Source: Ensifer sp. Root278 (GTDB taxonomy: Bacteria > Pseudomonadota > Alphaproteobacteria > Rhizobiales > Rhizobiaceae). From it: a stretch of 64,000 nucleotides of DNA. The stretch spans positions 68,565-132,564 of the forward strand of contig NZ_LMJJ01000001.1 of the NCBI RefSeq assembly GCF_001429285.1, given 5' to 3'. The position numbers and the translations under genes are program-made. The notes beneath the pieces are model-generated. The model did no database searches. It was not told the DNA's origin and was given only the letters and a program-made list of their open reading frames with translations. This document shows, in pieces, positions 15,628-24,500 of this stretch (position 1 is the first letter of the stretch; each line of letters opens with the position of its first letter).

Positions 15628-18600
15628 TTACTCGGCGGGCGTGGGGTTTTCTGCGGCTGCCGGTGTGTTTTCCACTTTCTTTCGACCGAAGAGCTTCGTG
15701 ACGAACACGAAGAAGACCGGAACGAAGAAGATGGCGAGCACCGTTGCCGAGATCATCCCGCCCATGACGCCCGTGCCGATGGCGCGCTGGCTGCCGGAGC
15801 TCGCACCAGTGGCGATCGCCAGCGGCAGAACGCCGAGCGTGAAGGCCAGCGACGTCATCAGGATCGGCCGGAAGCGAAGATGTGCCGCCTCCAGCGTCGC
15901 GTCGATCAGCGACTTGCCCTGCTCGCGCAGTTCCTTGGCGAACTCGATGATCAGGATCGCGTTCTTGGCCGAGAGACCGATGATCGCGATCAGGCCCACT
16001 TTGAAGTACACGTCGTTCGGCATGTCGCGCATGGTGACCGCCAGCACGGCACCGATGACGCCGAGCGGAACGACCATAATGACCGCAACCGGGATAGACC
16101 AGCTCTCGTAGAGGGCCGCAAGGCACAGGAACACCAACAGGCACGACAGCGCGATCAGGAGCGGCGCCTGGGTGCCGGACTGGATTTCCTGCAGCGACTG
16201 GCCCGTCCACTCGTAGCCGAAGCCAGCCGGAAGCTGCCCGGCGAGACGCTGCATCTCGGTGATCGCGTCACCGGACGAATAGCCGGGTGCTGCCTCGCCG
16301 CTGATGCGGACCGACGGATAGCCGTTATAGCCGATCGTCTGCGTCGACGCCTTGACCCATTCCACCGTCGCGAAGGCCGACAGCGGCACCATGCCGCCAT
16401 TGGCGTTGCGGACGTTCAGGTTCAGGAGGTCGGCGGTCTGCATGCGCTGACCTTCGTCCGCCTGCACCGTCACGCGCTGCATGCGCCCGGCATTGGGGAA
16501 GTCGTTGACGTAGGACGAGCCGAGGTTGGTCGAAATCGTCGAGTTGATGTCGGCGAAGGTCACACCGAAGGTGTTCGCCTTCTCGCGGTCGATGTCGACG
16601 CTGACCTGGGCCGCATCCGGCATGCCCTCGAAGCGGACGCCGGCAAGCACCTTGCTTTCGGCCGCCATGCCGAGAAGCTGGTCGCGGGCTTGCGACAGTG
16701 CCGCCTGGCCGAGACCGCCGCGGTCCTGCAGGCGGAACGAGAAGCCGCCGGTGGTGCCGAGGCCCTGGATCGCCGGCGGCGACAGCGCGAAGCTGATCGC
16801 GTCCTTGATCTGGCTCATCGCCATAGTCGCGCGCATCGCGATCGACTGTGCGGCGTTGTTGGCGTCGCGTTCCTTCCAGTCCTTGAGCGTCACGAAGGCA
16901 AGCGCCGCGTTCTGGCCGGTACCGAAGAAGGAGAAGCCGTTGATCGCGATGATGCGTTCGACGGCCGGCTCCTGGCCGAAGATCTTCTCGGCCTGCTCCA
17001 CCACCTCGGTCGTGCGGTTGCCGGTCGCTTCCGACGGCAACTGCATCATGACGATCACGAAGCCCTGGTCTTCGTCCGGCAGGAACGACGACGGCAGCTT
17101 CATGAACAGCCAGCCGAGACCGGCCAGCACGGCCACGTAGACGATCATGTAGCGGCCGGTCCGGTGGACAAGGCGCTTCACGATGCCGCTATAGCCGTGC
17201 GAGGTCTTGTCGAAGCTGCGGTTGAACCAGCCGAAGAAGCCGCGCTTGGCGTGGTGATGGCCCTTCGGCACCTGCTTCAGGAAGCTCGCGCAGAGCGCGG
17301 GCGTCAGCGAAAGGGCAAGCAGCGCCGAGAACAGGATCGAGACGACCATCGTCAGCGAGAACTGGCGATAGATCACGCCGACGGCGCCCGGGAAGAAGGC
17401 CATCGGGATGAACACGGAGGCGAGAACCAGCGTGATGCCGATGACGGCGCCGGTGATCTGCTTCATCGCCTTGCGGGTCGCTTCCTTCGGCGTCAGCCCT
17501 TCCTCGGACATGATGCGCTCGACGTTTTCGACGACGATGATCGCATCGTCGACGAGAATGCCGATCGCCAGCACCATGCCGAACATGGTCAGAACGTTGA
17601 TCGAGAAGCCCATCGCCAGCATGACGGCGCAGGTGCCGAGCAGGGCGACCGGCACGACGAGCGTCGGGATGATGGTGTAGCGGATGTTCTGCAGGAACAG
17701 GAACATCACGATGAACACCAGCGCGACCGCCTCGACCAGCGTCGAAAGCACCTTCTCGATCGAGACGGCGACGAAGGGCGAAGTGTCGTAGGGGACCGAG
17801 TATTCGAGGCCCTGCGGGAAGAACTTCGCCAGTTCGTCCATGCGTTCCTTGATGGCCGCCGAGGTCGACATGGCATTGCCGCTCGGCGACAGCTGGACGG
17901 CGATAGCCGCCGACGGCTTGCCGTTGAGCCGCGTCGAGAAGGCATAGCTTTCGCCGCCGATTTCGATACGGGCGACGTCGCGCAGGCGAACGGACGAACC
18001 ATCCGGATTGGCGCGAAGGACGATGGCGCCGAACTCTTCGGCGCTCTCCAGCTGGCCCTTGACGACAACGGGCGCGCTGATCTGCTGGCTGATCGGGTTC
18101 GGCTGGGCGCCGATCGAACCGGAGGCAATCTGGGCGTTCTGCGCCGTGATCGCGTTCGTCACGTCCGCCGCGGTCAGGTTCAGACCGAGCATCTTGTCCG
18201 GGTCGAGCCAGACGCGCATCGAGCGTTCGGTGGCAAAAAGCTGCGCACGGCCGACGCCCGGCACACGCTGGATTTCGCTCAAAACGTTGCGGCTGAGATA
18301 ATCGCCGAGGCCGATGGCATCCATCGAGCCGTCGGTCGAGGTCAGGGCCACGATCATGAGGAAGCCGGAACCGGCCTCATCGACCTGAACACCCTGGCGC
18401 TTGACCGAATCGGGCAGGCGTGGCTCGACGCGGCGAACGCGGTTCTGAATGTCGACCGCCGCCTGTCCCGGATCGGTGCCGGGCGCAAAGGTGGCGCTGA
18501 TTTCAACCGAACCGGAGGCGCTGGAGGTCGATTCGAAATAGAGCAGACCTTCGACGCCGTTCAACTCGTCTTCGATCAGTCGTGTGACGCTCTGATAGGT

Positions 18601-18768
18601 GTCCTGTGACGAGGCGCCGGGGTAGCTCGTGTTGATAGAGATCTGCGGCGGTGCGACGTCAGGATATTGCGATACCGGCAGAAGCGGGATCGCAATGACG
18701 CCGGCGACCATGATGAAGATCGCCACCACCCAGGCAAAAATAGGCCTGTCGATGAAAAAACTGGGCAT
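15628..18768 (-). CDS. RND multidrug efflux permease (AcrB/SmeB-like)
   Basis: Proton-driven inner-membrane trimer that exports drugs through a periplasmic adaptor and an outer-membrane channel. It has 1046 aa, twelve transmembrane helices and two large periplasmic loops, the size of HAE1-type pumps. The start FFIDRPIFAWVVAI is typical. The proton-relay aspartates are in GILVDDAIIVVENVERIM (TM4) and the partner lysine in GLSAKNAILIIEFAKEL (TM10). Start is the ATG at 18768, one codon after a TTG. It follows the adaptor gene by nine bases. No outer-membrane TolC gene is in the window, so a remote TolC is presumed. Confidence 0.97.
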   Translation of the reverse strand: MPSFFIDRPIFAWVVAIFIMVAGVIAIPLLPVSQYPDVAPPQISINTSYPGASSQDTYQSVTRLIEDELNGVEGLLYFESTSSASGSVEISATFAPGTDPGQAAVDIQNRVRRVEPRLPDSVKRQGVQVDEAGSGFLMIVALTSTDGSMDAIGLGDYLSRNVLSEIQRVPGVGRAQLFATERSMRVWLDPDKMLGLNLTAADVTNAITAQNAQIASGSIGAQPNPISQQISAPVVVKGQLESAEEFGAIVLRANPDGSSVRLRDVARIEIGGESYAFSTRLNGKPSAAIAVQLSPSGNAMSTSAAIKERMDELAKFFPQGLEYSVPYDTSPFVAVSIEKVLSTLVEAVALVFIVMFLFLQNIRYTIIPTLVVPVALLGTCAVMLAMGFSINVLTMFGMVLAIGILVDDAIIVVENVERIMSEEGLTPKEATRKAMKQITGAVIGITLVLASVFIPMAFFPGAVGVIYRQFSLTMVVSILFSALLALSLTPALCASFLKQVPKGHHHAKRGFFGWFNRSFDKTSHGYSGIVKRLVHRTGRYMIVYVAVLAGLGWLFMKLPSSFLPDEDQGFVIVMMQLPSEATGNRTTEVVEQAEKIFGQEPAVERIIAINGFSFFGTGQNAALAFVTLKDWKERDANNAAQSIAMRATMAMSQIKDAISFALSPPAIQGLGTTGGFSFRLQDRGGLGQAALSQARDQLLGMAAESKVLAGVRFEGMPDAAQVSVDIDREKANTFGVTFADINSTISTNLGSSYVNDFPNAGRMQRVTVQADEGQRMQTADLLNLNVRNANGGMVPLSAFATVEWVKASTQTIGYNGYPSVRISGEAAPGYSSGDAITEMQRLAGQLPAGFGYEWTGQSLQEIQSGTQAPLLIALSCLLVFLCLAALYESWSIPVAVIMVVPLGVIGAVLAVTMRDMPNDVYFKVGLIAIIGLSAKNAILIIEFAKELREQGKSLIDATLEAAHLRFRPILMTSLAFTLGVLPLAIATGASSGSQRAIGTGVMGGMISATVLAIFFVPVFFVFVTKLFGRKKVENTPAAAENPTPAE

Positions 18769-18777
18769 CAATCAAAC

Positions 18778-19998
18778 TCACTTTGTAGCTTCGGCAGGCT
18801 TTTCGTCGGCAGAGGCCGTCGTCTGGGCTGCTTCTGCCGCAGGCTTGGCATCCGGGTTCCAGTCCGTCGGCTCGACCGGGGCGCCGGGGCCGATCTTCTG
18901 GAAGCCTTCGACGATGACCTTCTCGCCGGCCTTGAGGCCGGAGGTCACCTGCCAGCGGGTGCCGATGGTGCGGCCGAGCGTCACATTGCGGAACTCGACC
19001 TTGTTGTCTGCGGCAACGACGTAGACCTGCGATTGGCCGGCATTGTTGCGCTGGACGGCCTGCTGCGGGACGGTGATCGCATCCTTCTCGACGCCCTGCT
19101 GGACGAGCACGCGCACATACATGCCGGGAAGCAGGTCGTTTTCGGGGTTCGGGAATTCGCCACGCAGCGTCACCTGGCCGGTCGTCGCATCGACGGCCGC
19201 TTCGGAGAACAGCAGCTTGCCTTTGTGTTCGTAGGCCGTGCCGTCGTCGAGCACGAGCTGGACTTCGGCTTCTTCGTCGCCGCTCAGCATCTTGCCGTCC
19301 TCGAGCGCCTTGCGCAGGCGGATGAGGTCGGTCGCCGACTGGGTGAAGTCGGCATAGAGCGGGTCGAGCTGCTGGATCGTCGCGAGATTTTCCGAGCTGT
19401 TGGTGCTGACGAGCGCGCCTTCGGTGATCATCGCGCGACCGATGCGGCCGCTGATCGGTGCCGTCACGTCGGCATATTGCAGGTCGAGTTTCGCTGCCGC
19501 GAGGCCGGCCTCGGCGATCGCAACATCGGCGTCGGCGGTCGCGAGCAGGGCCGCCGCATCTTCCAACTGTTGCGCGGCGACGACGTTCGCCTTCTTCAAC
19601 TGTTCCTGGCGATCGGCCTTCTGCTGGGCCTGCAGGCGCACGGACTGGGCGCGCCGAAGCGTTGCTTCGGCCTTTTCGACCTGCACGCGGAAGGGCGCCG
19701 GATCGATGCGGTAGAGCACGTCGCCTTCATTGACCTTGGAACCCTGCTGGAAGACGCGCTCGACGACGATGCCGGAAACGCGCGGGCGGACCTCGGCGAC
19801 GCGTGTCGCGGTAATGCGGCCGGGGAGCTCGTTGGTGATCGGCAGCGTTTCGGTCTTGGTCGTGAAGACCGCGACCGCGGACGGTGGGAATGCGGCGGCG
19901 GCCGGCTGCTCGTCCTCTTTCTGGCAACCGGAAAGAAGAATCACAGTTGCCAAGGCGGCGGCCAGTGTCGGTCGGTTCATGCGCATAGCGATGTCCAT
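18778..19998 (-). CDS. RND efflux periplasmic adaptor lipoprotein (AcrA/SmeA-like)
   Basis: Membrane-fusion protein linking the pump to an outer-membrane channel. The lipoprotein signal MNRPTLAAALATVILLSGC carries a lipobox LSGC, so the mature protein should be lipid-anchored in the periplasm. Family features follow: ELPGRITATRVAEVRPRVSGIV, the lipoyl/hairpin region with KVNEGDVLYRIDPAPF, and the barrel motif LLPGMYVRVLV. The C-terminal tail is Ala/Glu/Lys-rich. Three in-frame ATGs are close together (19998, 19986, 19980); the first is given but the last would start exactly at the signal peptide. First gene of the efflux operon. Confidence 0.95.
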   Translation of the reverse strand: MDIAMRMNRPTLAAALATVILLSGCQKEDEQPAAAAFPPSAVAVFTTKTETLPITNELPGRITATRVAEVRPRVSGIVVERVFQQGSKVNEGDVLYRIDPAPFRVQVEKAEATLRRAQSVRLQAQQKADRQEQLKKANVVAAQQLEDAAALLATADADVAIAEAGLAAAKLDLQYADVTAPISGRIGRAMITEGALVSTNSSENLATIQQLDPLYADFTQSATDLIRLRKALEDGKMLSGDEEAEVQLVLDDGTAYEHKGKLLFSEAAVDATTGQVTLRGEFPNPENDLLPGMYVRVLVQQGVEKDAITVPQQAVQRNNAGQSQVYVVAADNKVEFRNVTLGRTIGTRWQVTSGLKAGEKVIVEGFQKIGPGAPVEPTDWNPDAKPAAEAAQTTASADEKPAEATK

Positions 19999-20101
19999 AT
20001 TCGGTGACCGCAGGCAACGGCTGCATCTCGCAAGGTGCCCGTGCGGTCCGGAAGTGAAGGGGAGCGGAACCGGTATCAGGTTCGGCAAATACCGGAAAGC
20101 T

Positions 20102-20125
20102 AATATACAAACACAAATGTATGTT
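20102..20125. promoter_or_regulatory. AcrR-type operator of the efflux operon
   Basis: On the minus strand this 24-bp imperfect palindrome contains ACATACATTTGTG, which is identical over 13 bases to the E. coli AcrR operator as I recall it, and agrees with it at 19 of 24 positions. It lies about 105 bp upstream of the adaptor gene in the only promoter-bearing gap of the operon. Binding by the TetR protein encoded at 14922-15566 is inference. Confidence 0.75.
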
Positions 20126-20179
20126 AATTCGCTTTGCAGTGCAACAGCGTGATGCGGTGCGTAGAATCAAAAAATAATT

Positions 20180-20214
20180 CAGCCGCCACAGGGATTTAGT
20201 CCCTGTGGCGGCTG
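20180..20214 (-). terminator. Rho-independent terminator of the sugar ABC operon
   Basis: Perfect 14-bp stem AGCCGCCACAGGGA/TCCCTGTGGCGGCT with loop TTTAG (plus a C-G closing pair). On the minus strand it is followed by ATTATTTTTT, about 45 bp after the ATPase stop codon. On the plus strand it is followed by GTTTTC, so it may also work in that direction. Confidence 0.88.
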
Positions 20215-20256
20215 GTTTTCACGCAGCTGTGATGGGGCGTCGGCCCCAAAATGGGG

Positions 20257-21258
20257 TCAGGCGAGAACGCGATCGTCGTCGCCGAAACGGTGCATGCTGC
20301 CCACCATCGGTGTCGCATAGACGATATCGTCAGGTGCATAGCGATGCTCGCCGAAGAGGCGGACGGTGATCAGGCCCACCTGCTCGGAATCGATGTAGAC
20401 GATGGTGTCGGCGCCGAGATGTTCGACGTGCACCACCTTGCCCTTCCAGTCGCCGCTCTCGCGCGAAAGCGCCATGTGCTCGGGGCGAATGCCGATCGTC
20501 TTGGCGCTGATATCGCCGAGCCGCGCGCCCTCGATGAAGTTCATCTGCGGCGAGCCGATGAAGCCGGCGACGAAGACGTTTGCCGGCCGGTTGTAGAGGT
20601 CCATCGGCGAGCCGATCTGTTCGATCTGGCCGGCGTTCAAGACGACGATCTTGTCGGCGAGCGTCATCGCCTCCACCTGGTCGTGGGTCACGTAGATCAT
20701 CGTCGCCTTCAGGCTGCGGTGCAGCCGGGCGATCTCGAGCCGGGTGTTGACGCGCAGCGCCGCATCGAGGTTGGAGAGCGGCTCGTCGAACAGAAAGAGC
20801 TTCGGTTCGCGCACGATCGCACGGCCGATCGCCACACGCTGACGCTGGCCGCCGGAGAGTTCGGCCGGGCGCCGGGCAAGATAGGGATCGAGCGACAGCA
20901 TGCTCGCCGCCTTGCCGACCTTGTCGTCGATCTCGGTTTTCGGCTTGCCGGCCTGCTTGAGGCCAAGGCCCATATTGTCCTTCACCGTCAGGTGCGGATA
21001 GAGCGCGTAGGACTGGAACACCATGGCGATGCCGCGCTTGGCGGGCGCCACATGGCCGACTTCGGTGCCGTCGATCTGCACGCTGCCGGAGGTCGCGTCT
21101 TCGAGGCCGGCGATGGTGCGCAGCAAGGTCGACTTGCCGCAGCCGGACGGGCCGACGAAGATGACGAACTCGCCGTCCTTCACCTCGAGGTCGATGCCCT
21201 TCAGCACTTCATGGCTGCCATAGGCCTTGCGGATGGATTTGAGTTGAAGCGATCCCAC
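20257..21258 (-). CDS. Sugar ABC transporter ATP-binding protein (MalK/UgpC type)
   Basis: Cytosolic ATPase of a carbohydrate importer, 333 aa. Walker A is GPSGCGKST, the signature is LSGGQRQ, Walker B is [12 protein letters not shown] and the H-loop is VTHDQVEAM; the C-terminal third is the TOBE/regulatory domain (IGIRPEHM). The GTG at 21258 was chosen because AAAGGGGGC lies before it and homology begins at [12 protein letters not shown]. Last gene of the minus-strand arm headed by murQ. With MurQ and NagA nearby the likely substrate is an amino sugar such as N-acetylglucosamine, a chitobiose or a MurNAc derivative (inference). Confidence 0.95.
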   Translation of the reverse strand: MGSLQLKSIRKAYGSHEVLKGIDLEVKDGEFVIFVGPSGCGKSTLLRTIAGLEDATSGSVQIDGTEVGHVAPAKRGIAMVFQSYALYPHLTVKDNMGLGLKQAGKPKTEIDDKVGKAASMLSLDPYLARRPAELSGGQRQRVAIGRAIVREPKLFLFDEPLSNLDAALRVNTRLEIARLHRSLKATMIYVTHDQVEAMTLADKIVVLNAGQIEQIGSPMDLYNRPANVFVAGFIGSPQMNFIEGARLGDISAKTIGIRPEHMALSRESGDWKGKVVHVEHLGADTIVYIDSEQVGLITVRLFGEHRYAPDDIVYATPMVGSMHRFGDDDRVLA

Positions 21259-21271
21259 CTGGTTGCCCCCT

Positions 21272-22336
21272 TTAGAGTTTGACTGGTCTGCCGGTGCGCA
21301 CGCTTTCGTCTGCGGCAAGGCAGATGCGGAGCGACTGGACGGCATCGTTCATGTGACGGTCGAGGTCGATGTCTTCGCGAATGGCTTTCAGCACATAGGC
21401 CTGCTCGCGGTCGCAGAGTTCCTGGTGCCCGGGCTCGCCGTCCATCTTGAGATCCTCATCGGCCCTCAGGAAGCGACCATTGGGACCGGTTTCGGCGTTG
21501 TGCAGCCGGATCACCGCGGTCTTGGTATGTATGTCGATGTCGTCGGACTTGGCGTTCTGGTCCATGACGATCGACACGGAGCCCTTGGGTGACATCACGT
21601 CCTTCACGAAGAAGGCCGTTTCCGAGATCATCGGACCCCAGCCGGCTTCATACCAGCCAGCCGACCCATCCTCGAAGATCACCTGCAGGTGGCCGTAATT
21701 GTACATGTCGGGGGCGATCTCGTCCGAGAGGCGAAGTCCCATGCCGCGCACTTCCACCGGCTTTGCGTCGGTGATCTGGCACATGACGTCGACATAGTGC
21801 ACGCCGCAGTCGACGATCGGCGACGTCGTCTTCATCAGCGACTTGTGCGTCTCCCAGGTCGGTCCGCTCGACTGCTGGTTCAGGTTCATGCGGAAGACAT
21901 AGGGGCCGCCGAGCTTGCGGGCCTCGGCGATCAGCCGGATCCACGAGGGGTGGTGGCGCAGGATGTAGCCGATCACCAGCTTGCGACCGTGCTTCTTTGC
22001 AGCCGCGACGACGCGCTCTGCGTCGGCGACGGTGGTTGCCAGCGGCTTCTCGACGAAGACGTCGGCACCGGCTTCAAACGCCATGACGGCAAAGTCGGCA
22101 TGGCTGTCGGAATAGGTGCAGATCGAGCAGAGATCCGGCTTCAGTTCGGCAAGCGCCGATCTGAAATCGGGATAGATCGTGTAGCCGCTGAGCTCCTCCG
22201 GCAGCGGCACCTTCGAACGGTTGACTAGACCGACGATCTCGAAGCCGGGGTTGTTGTGATAGGCGAGCGCATGGCTGCGCCCCATGTTGCCGAGCCCTGC
22301 GACGAGGACCCGGACGGGTTTGCTGCTTGCACTCAC
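21272..22336 (-). CDS. Gfo/Idh/MocA-family sugar oxidoreductase
   Basis: NAD(P)-dependent dehydrogenase of 354 aa. The N-terminal Rossmann motif is [18 protein letters not shown], the catalytic-lysine motif is FVEKPLATT, and the C-terminal half is the substrate domain containing [13 protein letters not shown]. It starts with GTG at 22336, overlapping the permease stop (GTGA), which implies translational coupling. Placement inside an amino-sugar import operon suggests it oxidises or epimerises the imported sugar before it enters the Nag pathway; the actual reaction is unknown. Confidence 0.92.
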   Translation of the reverse strand: MSASSKPVRVLVAGLGNMGRSHALAYHNNPGFEIVGLVNRSKVPLPEELSGYTIYPDFRSALAELKPDLCSICTYSDSHADFAVMAFEAGADVFVEKPLATTVADAERVVAAAKKHGRKLVIGYILRHHPSWIRLIAEARKLGGPYVFRMNLNQQSSGPTWETHKSLMKTTSPIVDCGVHYVDVMCQITDAKPVEVRGMGLRLSDEIAPDMYNYGHLQVIFEDGSAGWYEAGWGPMISETAFFVKDVMSPKGSVSIVMDQNAKSDDIDIHTKTAVIRLHNAETGPNGRFLRADEDLKMDGEPGHQELCDREQAYVLKAIREDIDLDRHMNDAVQSLRICLAADESVRTGRPVKL

Positions 22337-23172
22337 TTGACTGCTCCTGCCGTGATGCCGCGGATCAGCTGCCGCGAGAAGATGACGTAGAGAACGAGGA
22401 CCGGAAGGATGGCGAGCGAGAGGGCCGCCAGAACCGCATTCCAGTTGGTGACGAACTGGCCGATGAAGATCTGCGAGCCGAGCGTCACCGTTTTGGTCGC
22501 CTCCGCCGGGGCCAGGATCAGCGGGAACCAGAGGTCGTTCCAGATCGGGATCATCGTGAACACCGCGACAGTCGCCATGGCCGGCCGCACCAGCGGCAGA
22601 ACCAGGCGGAAGAAGATCGAGTATTCCGAAAGCCCGTCGATGCGCCCCGCGTTCTTCAGGTCATCCGAGACCGTGCGCATGAACTCCGAGAGGATGAAGA
22701 TCGCGAGCGGCAACCCTTGCGCCGTGTAGACCAGGATCAGCGCCGTCAGCGTGTTGACCAGGTTGGCGGCGACCATGCCCTGGAGAATGGCGACGGTGCC
22801 GAGACGGATCGGGATCATGATGCCGATCGCAAGATAGAGGCCCATCACCGTGTTGCCGCGGAAGCGGTATTCCGACAGCGCGAAGGCGGCCATCGCCCCG
22901 AAGAGCAGCACCAGCGCGATCGAGACGATCGTGACGATGAAACTGTTCTGGAAATAGGTGGCAAAATCGCCCTGGCCGAGGACCGTTTCATAGCCGATCA
23001 GGCTGAAGGTCTGTGGCGTCGGGATCGTCAGCGGCGCCCGAAAGATTGCATTGCGGTCCTTGAACGAGTTGATGATCGTCAGGAACACCGGGAACAGCGA
23101 CACCAGCGTGTAGGCGATCAGCGCCACGTGGACGAAGCCGGTGCGGAGAAAAGAATCGCGTGCTTTCGACAT
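22333..23172 (-). CDS. Carbohydrate ABC transporter permease (MalG type)
   Basis: Inner-membrane subunit of 279 aa with six predicted helices. The cytoplasmic coupling motif is seen as GLSEYSIFFRLVLPLVRPA (EAA loop). It lies 11 bases after the first permease gene and overlaps the oxidoreductase gene. Pairs with the MalF-like subunit upstream to form the channel for the sugar taken up from the binding protein encoded at 24501-25760. Confidence 0.95.
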   Translation of the reverse strand: MSKARDSFLRTGFVHVALIAYTLVSLFPVFLTIINSFKDRNAIFRAPLTIPTPQTFSLIGYETVLGQGDFATYFQNSFIVTIVSIALVLLFGAMAAFALSEYRFRGNTVMGLYLAIGIMIPIRLGTVAILQGMVAANLVNTLTALILVYTAQGLPLAIFILSEFMRTVSDDLKNAGRIDGLSEYSIFFRLVLPLVRPAMATVAVFTMIPIWNDLWFPLILAPAEATKTVTLGSQIFIGQFVTNWNAVLAALSLAILPVLVLYVIFSRQLIRGITAGAVK

Positions 23173-23183
23173 CTCCGGTCTCC

Positions 23184-24134
23184 TCAGAACTGGTAGCGGC
23201 GCATGCGGCGCTGAATGACGAAGAGGTAGAGCGACACGCCGGCGAGGATGATCAGGAACATCACCGTGGCGATCGTCGCGCCCATGGAGCGGTCACCGAG
23301 CTGCAGCTGGAAACCGAAGAAGGTGCGGTAAAGCAACGTGCCGAGAATGTCGGTCGAACCATCAGGCCCGGCAAGCGCGCCCTGCACCGTGTAGACCAGG
23401 TCGAAGGCGTTGAAGTTGCCGACGAAGGTCAGGATCGAGATGATGCCGATGGCCGGCAGGATCAGCGGCAGCTTGATCTTCCAGAACTGGCTCCAGCCGG
23501 TAACCCCGTCGCATTCGGCAGCCTCGATCACCTCATCGGGAATGTTGAGCAGCGCTGCGTAGATCAGCATCATCGGGATGCCGACATATTGCCAGACCGA
23601 GATCAGCGACACGGCGATGAGCGCGGAACCCGGCTTTCCGAGCCAGGGCGCAAACAGCGACTTCAGGCCAACGAGGTCGAGTATCCAGGGCGACACCCCC
23701 CAGATCGGCGACAGGATCAGCTTCCAGATGAAGCCGACGATCACGAAGGAGAGCAGCGTCGGCAGGAAGATCGCCGTGCGGTAGAAGGTGACGAAGCGCA
23801 GCTTCGGGATCGACAGCATCGCGGCGAGGGCGACGCCGATCGGGTTTTGCACGCACATATGGATGATGAAGAAGATGACGTTGTTCTTCAGCGCGTTCCA
23901 GAAGTCGTGGGCCCAGCGCTCTTCCCCAAACAGTGTCTGGAAATTGGCAAGCCCGACGAAGGCTGGCTGTCCGTCAACCGTGTTGTACAGAGAGAGCCTG
24001 AGCGTCTCGATCAGCGGCAGGATCATCACCGCCGAATAGACCAGGAAGGCCGGGAGCAGGAAGACGAGGATGTGCCAGCGCTTCGGCCGCCTTGCGGTCG
24101 GCTGTCCGTCTTGCACTGAAAGAGCGTCACTCAT
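23184..24134 (-). CDS. Carbohydrate ABC transporter permease (MalF type)
   Basis: Inner-membrane subunit of 316 aa with six helices after a short cytoplasmic N-terminus (RRPKRWHILVFLLPAFLVYSA). The EAA coupling loop is AAECDGVTGWSQFWKIKLPL. The ATG at 24134 is chosen because upstream in-frame sequence is not protein-like and GGATGG precedes it. Separated from the upstream binding-protein gene by about 365 bp containing hairpins and a repeat, unlike the tightly packed genes downstream. Confidence 0.95.
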   Translation of the reverse strand: MSDALSVQDGQPTARRPKRWHILVFLLPAFLVYSAVMILPLIETLRLSLYNTVDGQPAFVGLANFQTLFGEERWAHDFWNALKNNVIFFIIHMCVQNPIGVALAAMLSIPKLRFVTFYRTAIFLPTLLSFVIVGFIWKLILSPIWGVSPWILDLVGLKSLFAPWLGKPGSALIAVSLISVWQYVGIPMMLIYAALLNIPDEVIEAAECDGVTGWSQFWKIKLPLILPAIGIISILTFVGNFNAFDLVYTVQGALAGPDGSTDILGTLLYRTFFGFQLQLGDRSMGATIATVMFLIILAGVSLYLFVIQRRMRRYQF

Positions 24135-24287
24135 TGAACCATCCGTTTCTAGAAGACCGGTTCCCCAGACAATCACGATGCGCACCGACGCCACACGGCC
24201 GGTCTCGCCGTATGCCATCTGCCCTTTTTTGAGGGCTCATGACGAAGGTTAAGTCTATCGCGTTCTTTTGCAAACGACTGCGTCGGT
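24135..24287. other. Leader part of the gap between binding-protein and permease genes
   Basis: No gene seen. The 24135-24500 gap of the operon consists of this stretch, a hairpin (24288-24308), a family B repeat (24373-24449) and a second hairpin (24456-24476). A promoter for the permease genes may lie here, but I could not place one. Confidence 0.4.
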
Positions 24288-24308
24288 GGCCTCCCACGAT
24301 GGGAGGCC
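24288..24308. other. Hairpin in the sugar ABC operon
   Basis: Perfect 9-bp inverted repeat GGCCTCCCA/TGGGAGGCC with loop CGA, between the binding-protein gene and the permease genes. No T-run. Confidence 0.5.
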
Positions 24309-24372
24309 TGTGACGCGACGGCTGGGGGAGTGCCTCATCGGCCAATGTCGCCCCGCCCGGCCTTGCTGCAAG

Positions 24373-24449
24373 TGTCCCAAGGACAAAACATGCAGCAATT
24401 CAAACTGCTACGGCGCCCTTCTGCGTCCGGCAGGACACGGGTGCCGTAG
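24373..24449 (+). repeat. Palindromic intergenic repeat (family B, copy 2)
   Basis: Contains AAGGACAAAACATGCAGCAATTCAA, shortened at the left inverted repeat, then the stem CTACGGCGCCC...GGGTGCCGTAG with inner CTGCGTCC/GGACACGG-like arms. More diverged than copies 1 and 3 but colinear with them. Confidence 0.75.
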
Positions 24450-24455
24450 GGCCGA

Positions 24456-24476
24456 CCCTCCCCAAAAAGGGGAGGG
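24456..24476 (-). terminator. Hairpin just after the sugar-binding protein gene
   Basis: Perfect 8-bp stem CCCTCCCC/GGGGAGGG with a five-base loop (TTTTT on the transcribed strand), 25 bases past the stop codon of the binding-protein gene. Probably an mRNA-stabilising or partially terminating hairpin that lets the binding protein be made in excess over the permeases, as in many binding-protein operons (inference). Confidence 0.6.
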
Positions 24477-24500
24477 AACCTGTTGCGCTTACGTCTCTTC

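Noticed and set aside
15598-18609. A 1003-codon open frame antisense to the RND permease
   Set aside because: High-GC codon bias leaves the complementary frame open. The product is a run of Arg/Asp/His-rich low-complexity sequence with no domain, while the minus-strand frame is a complete AcrB-type pump.
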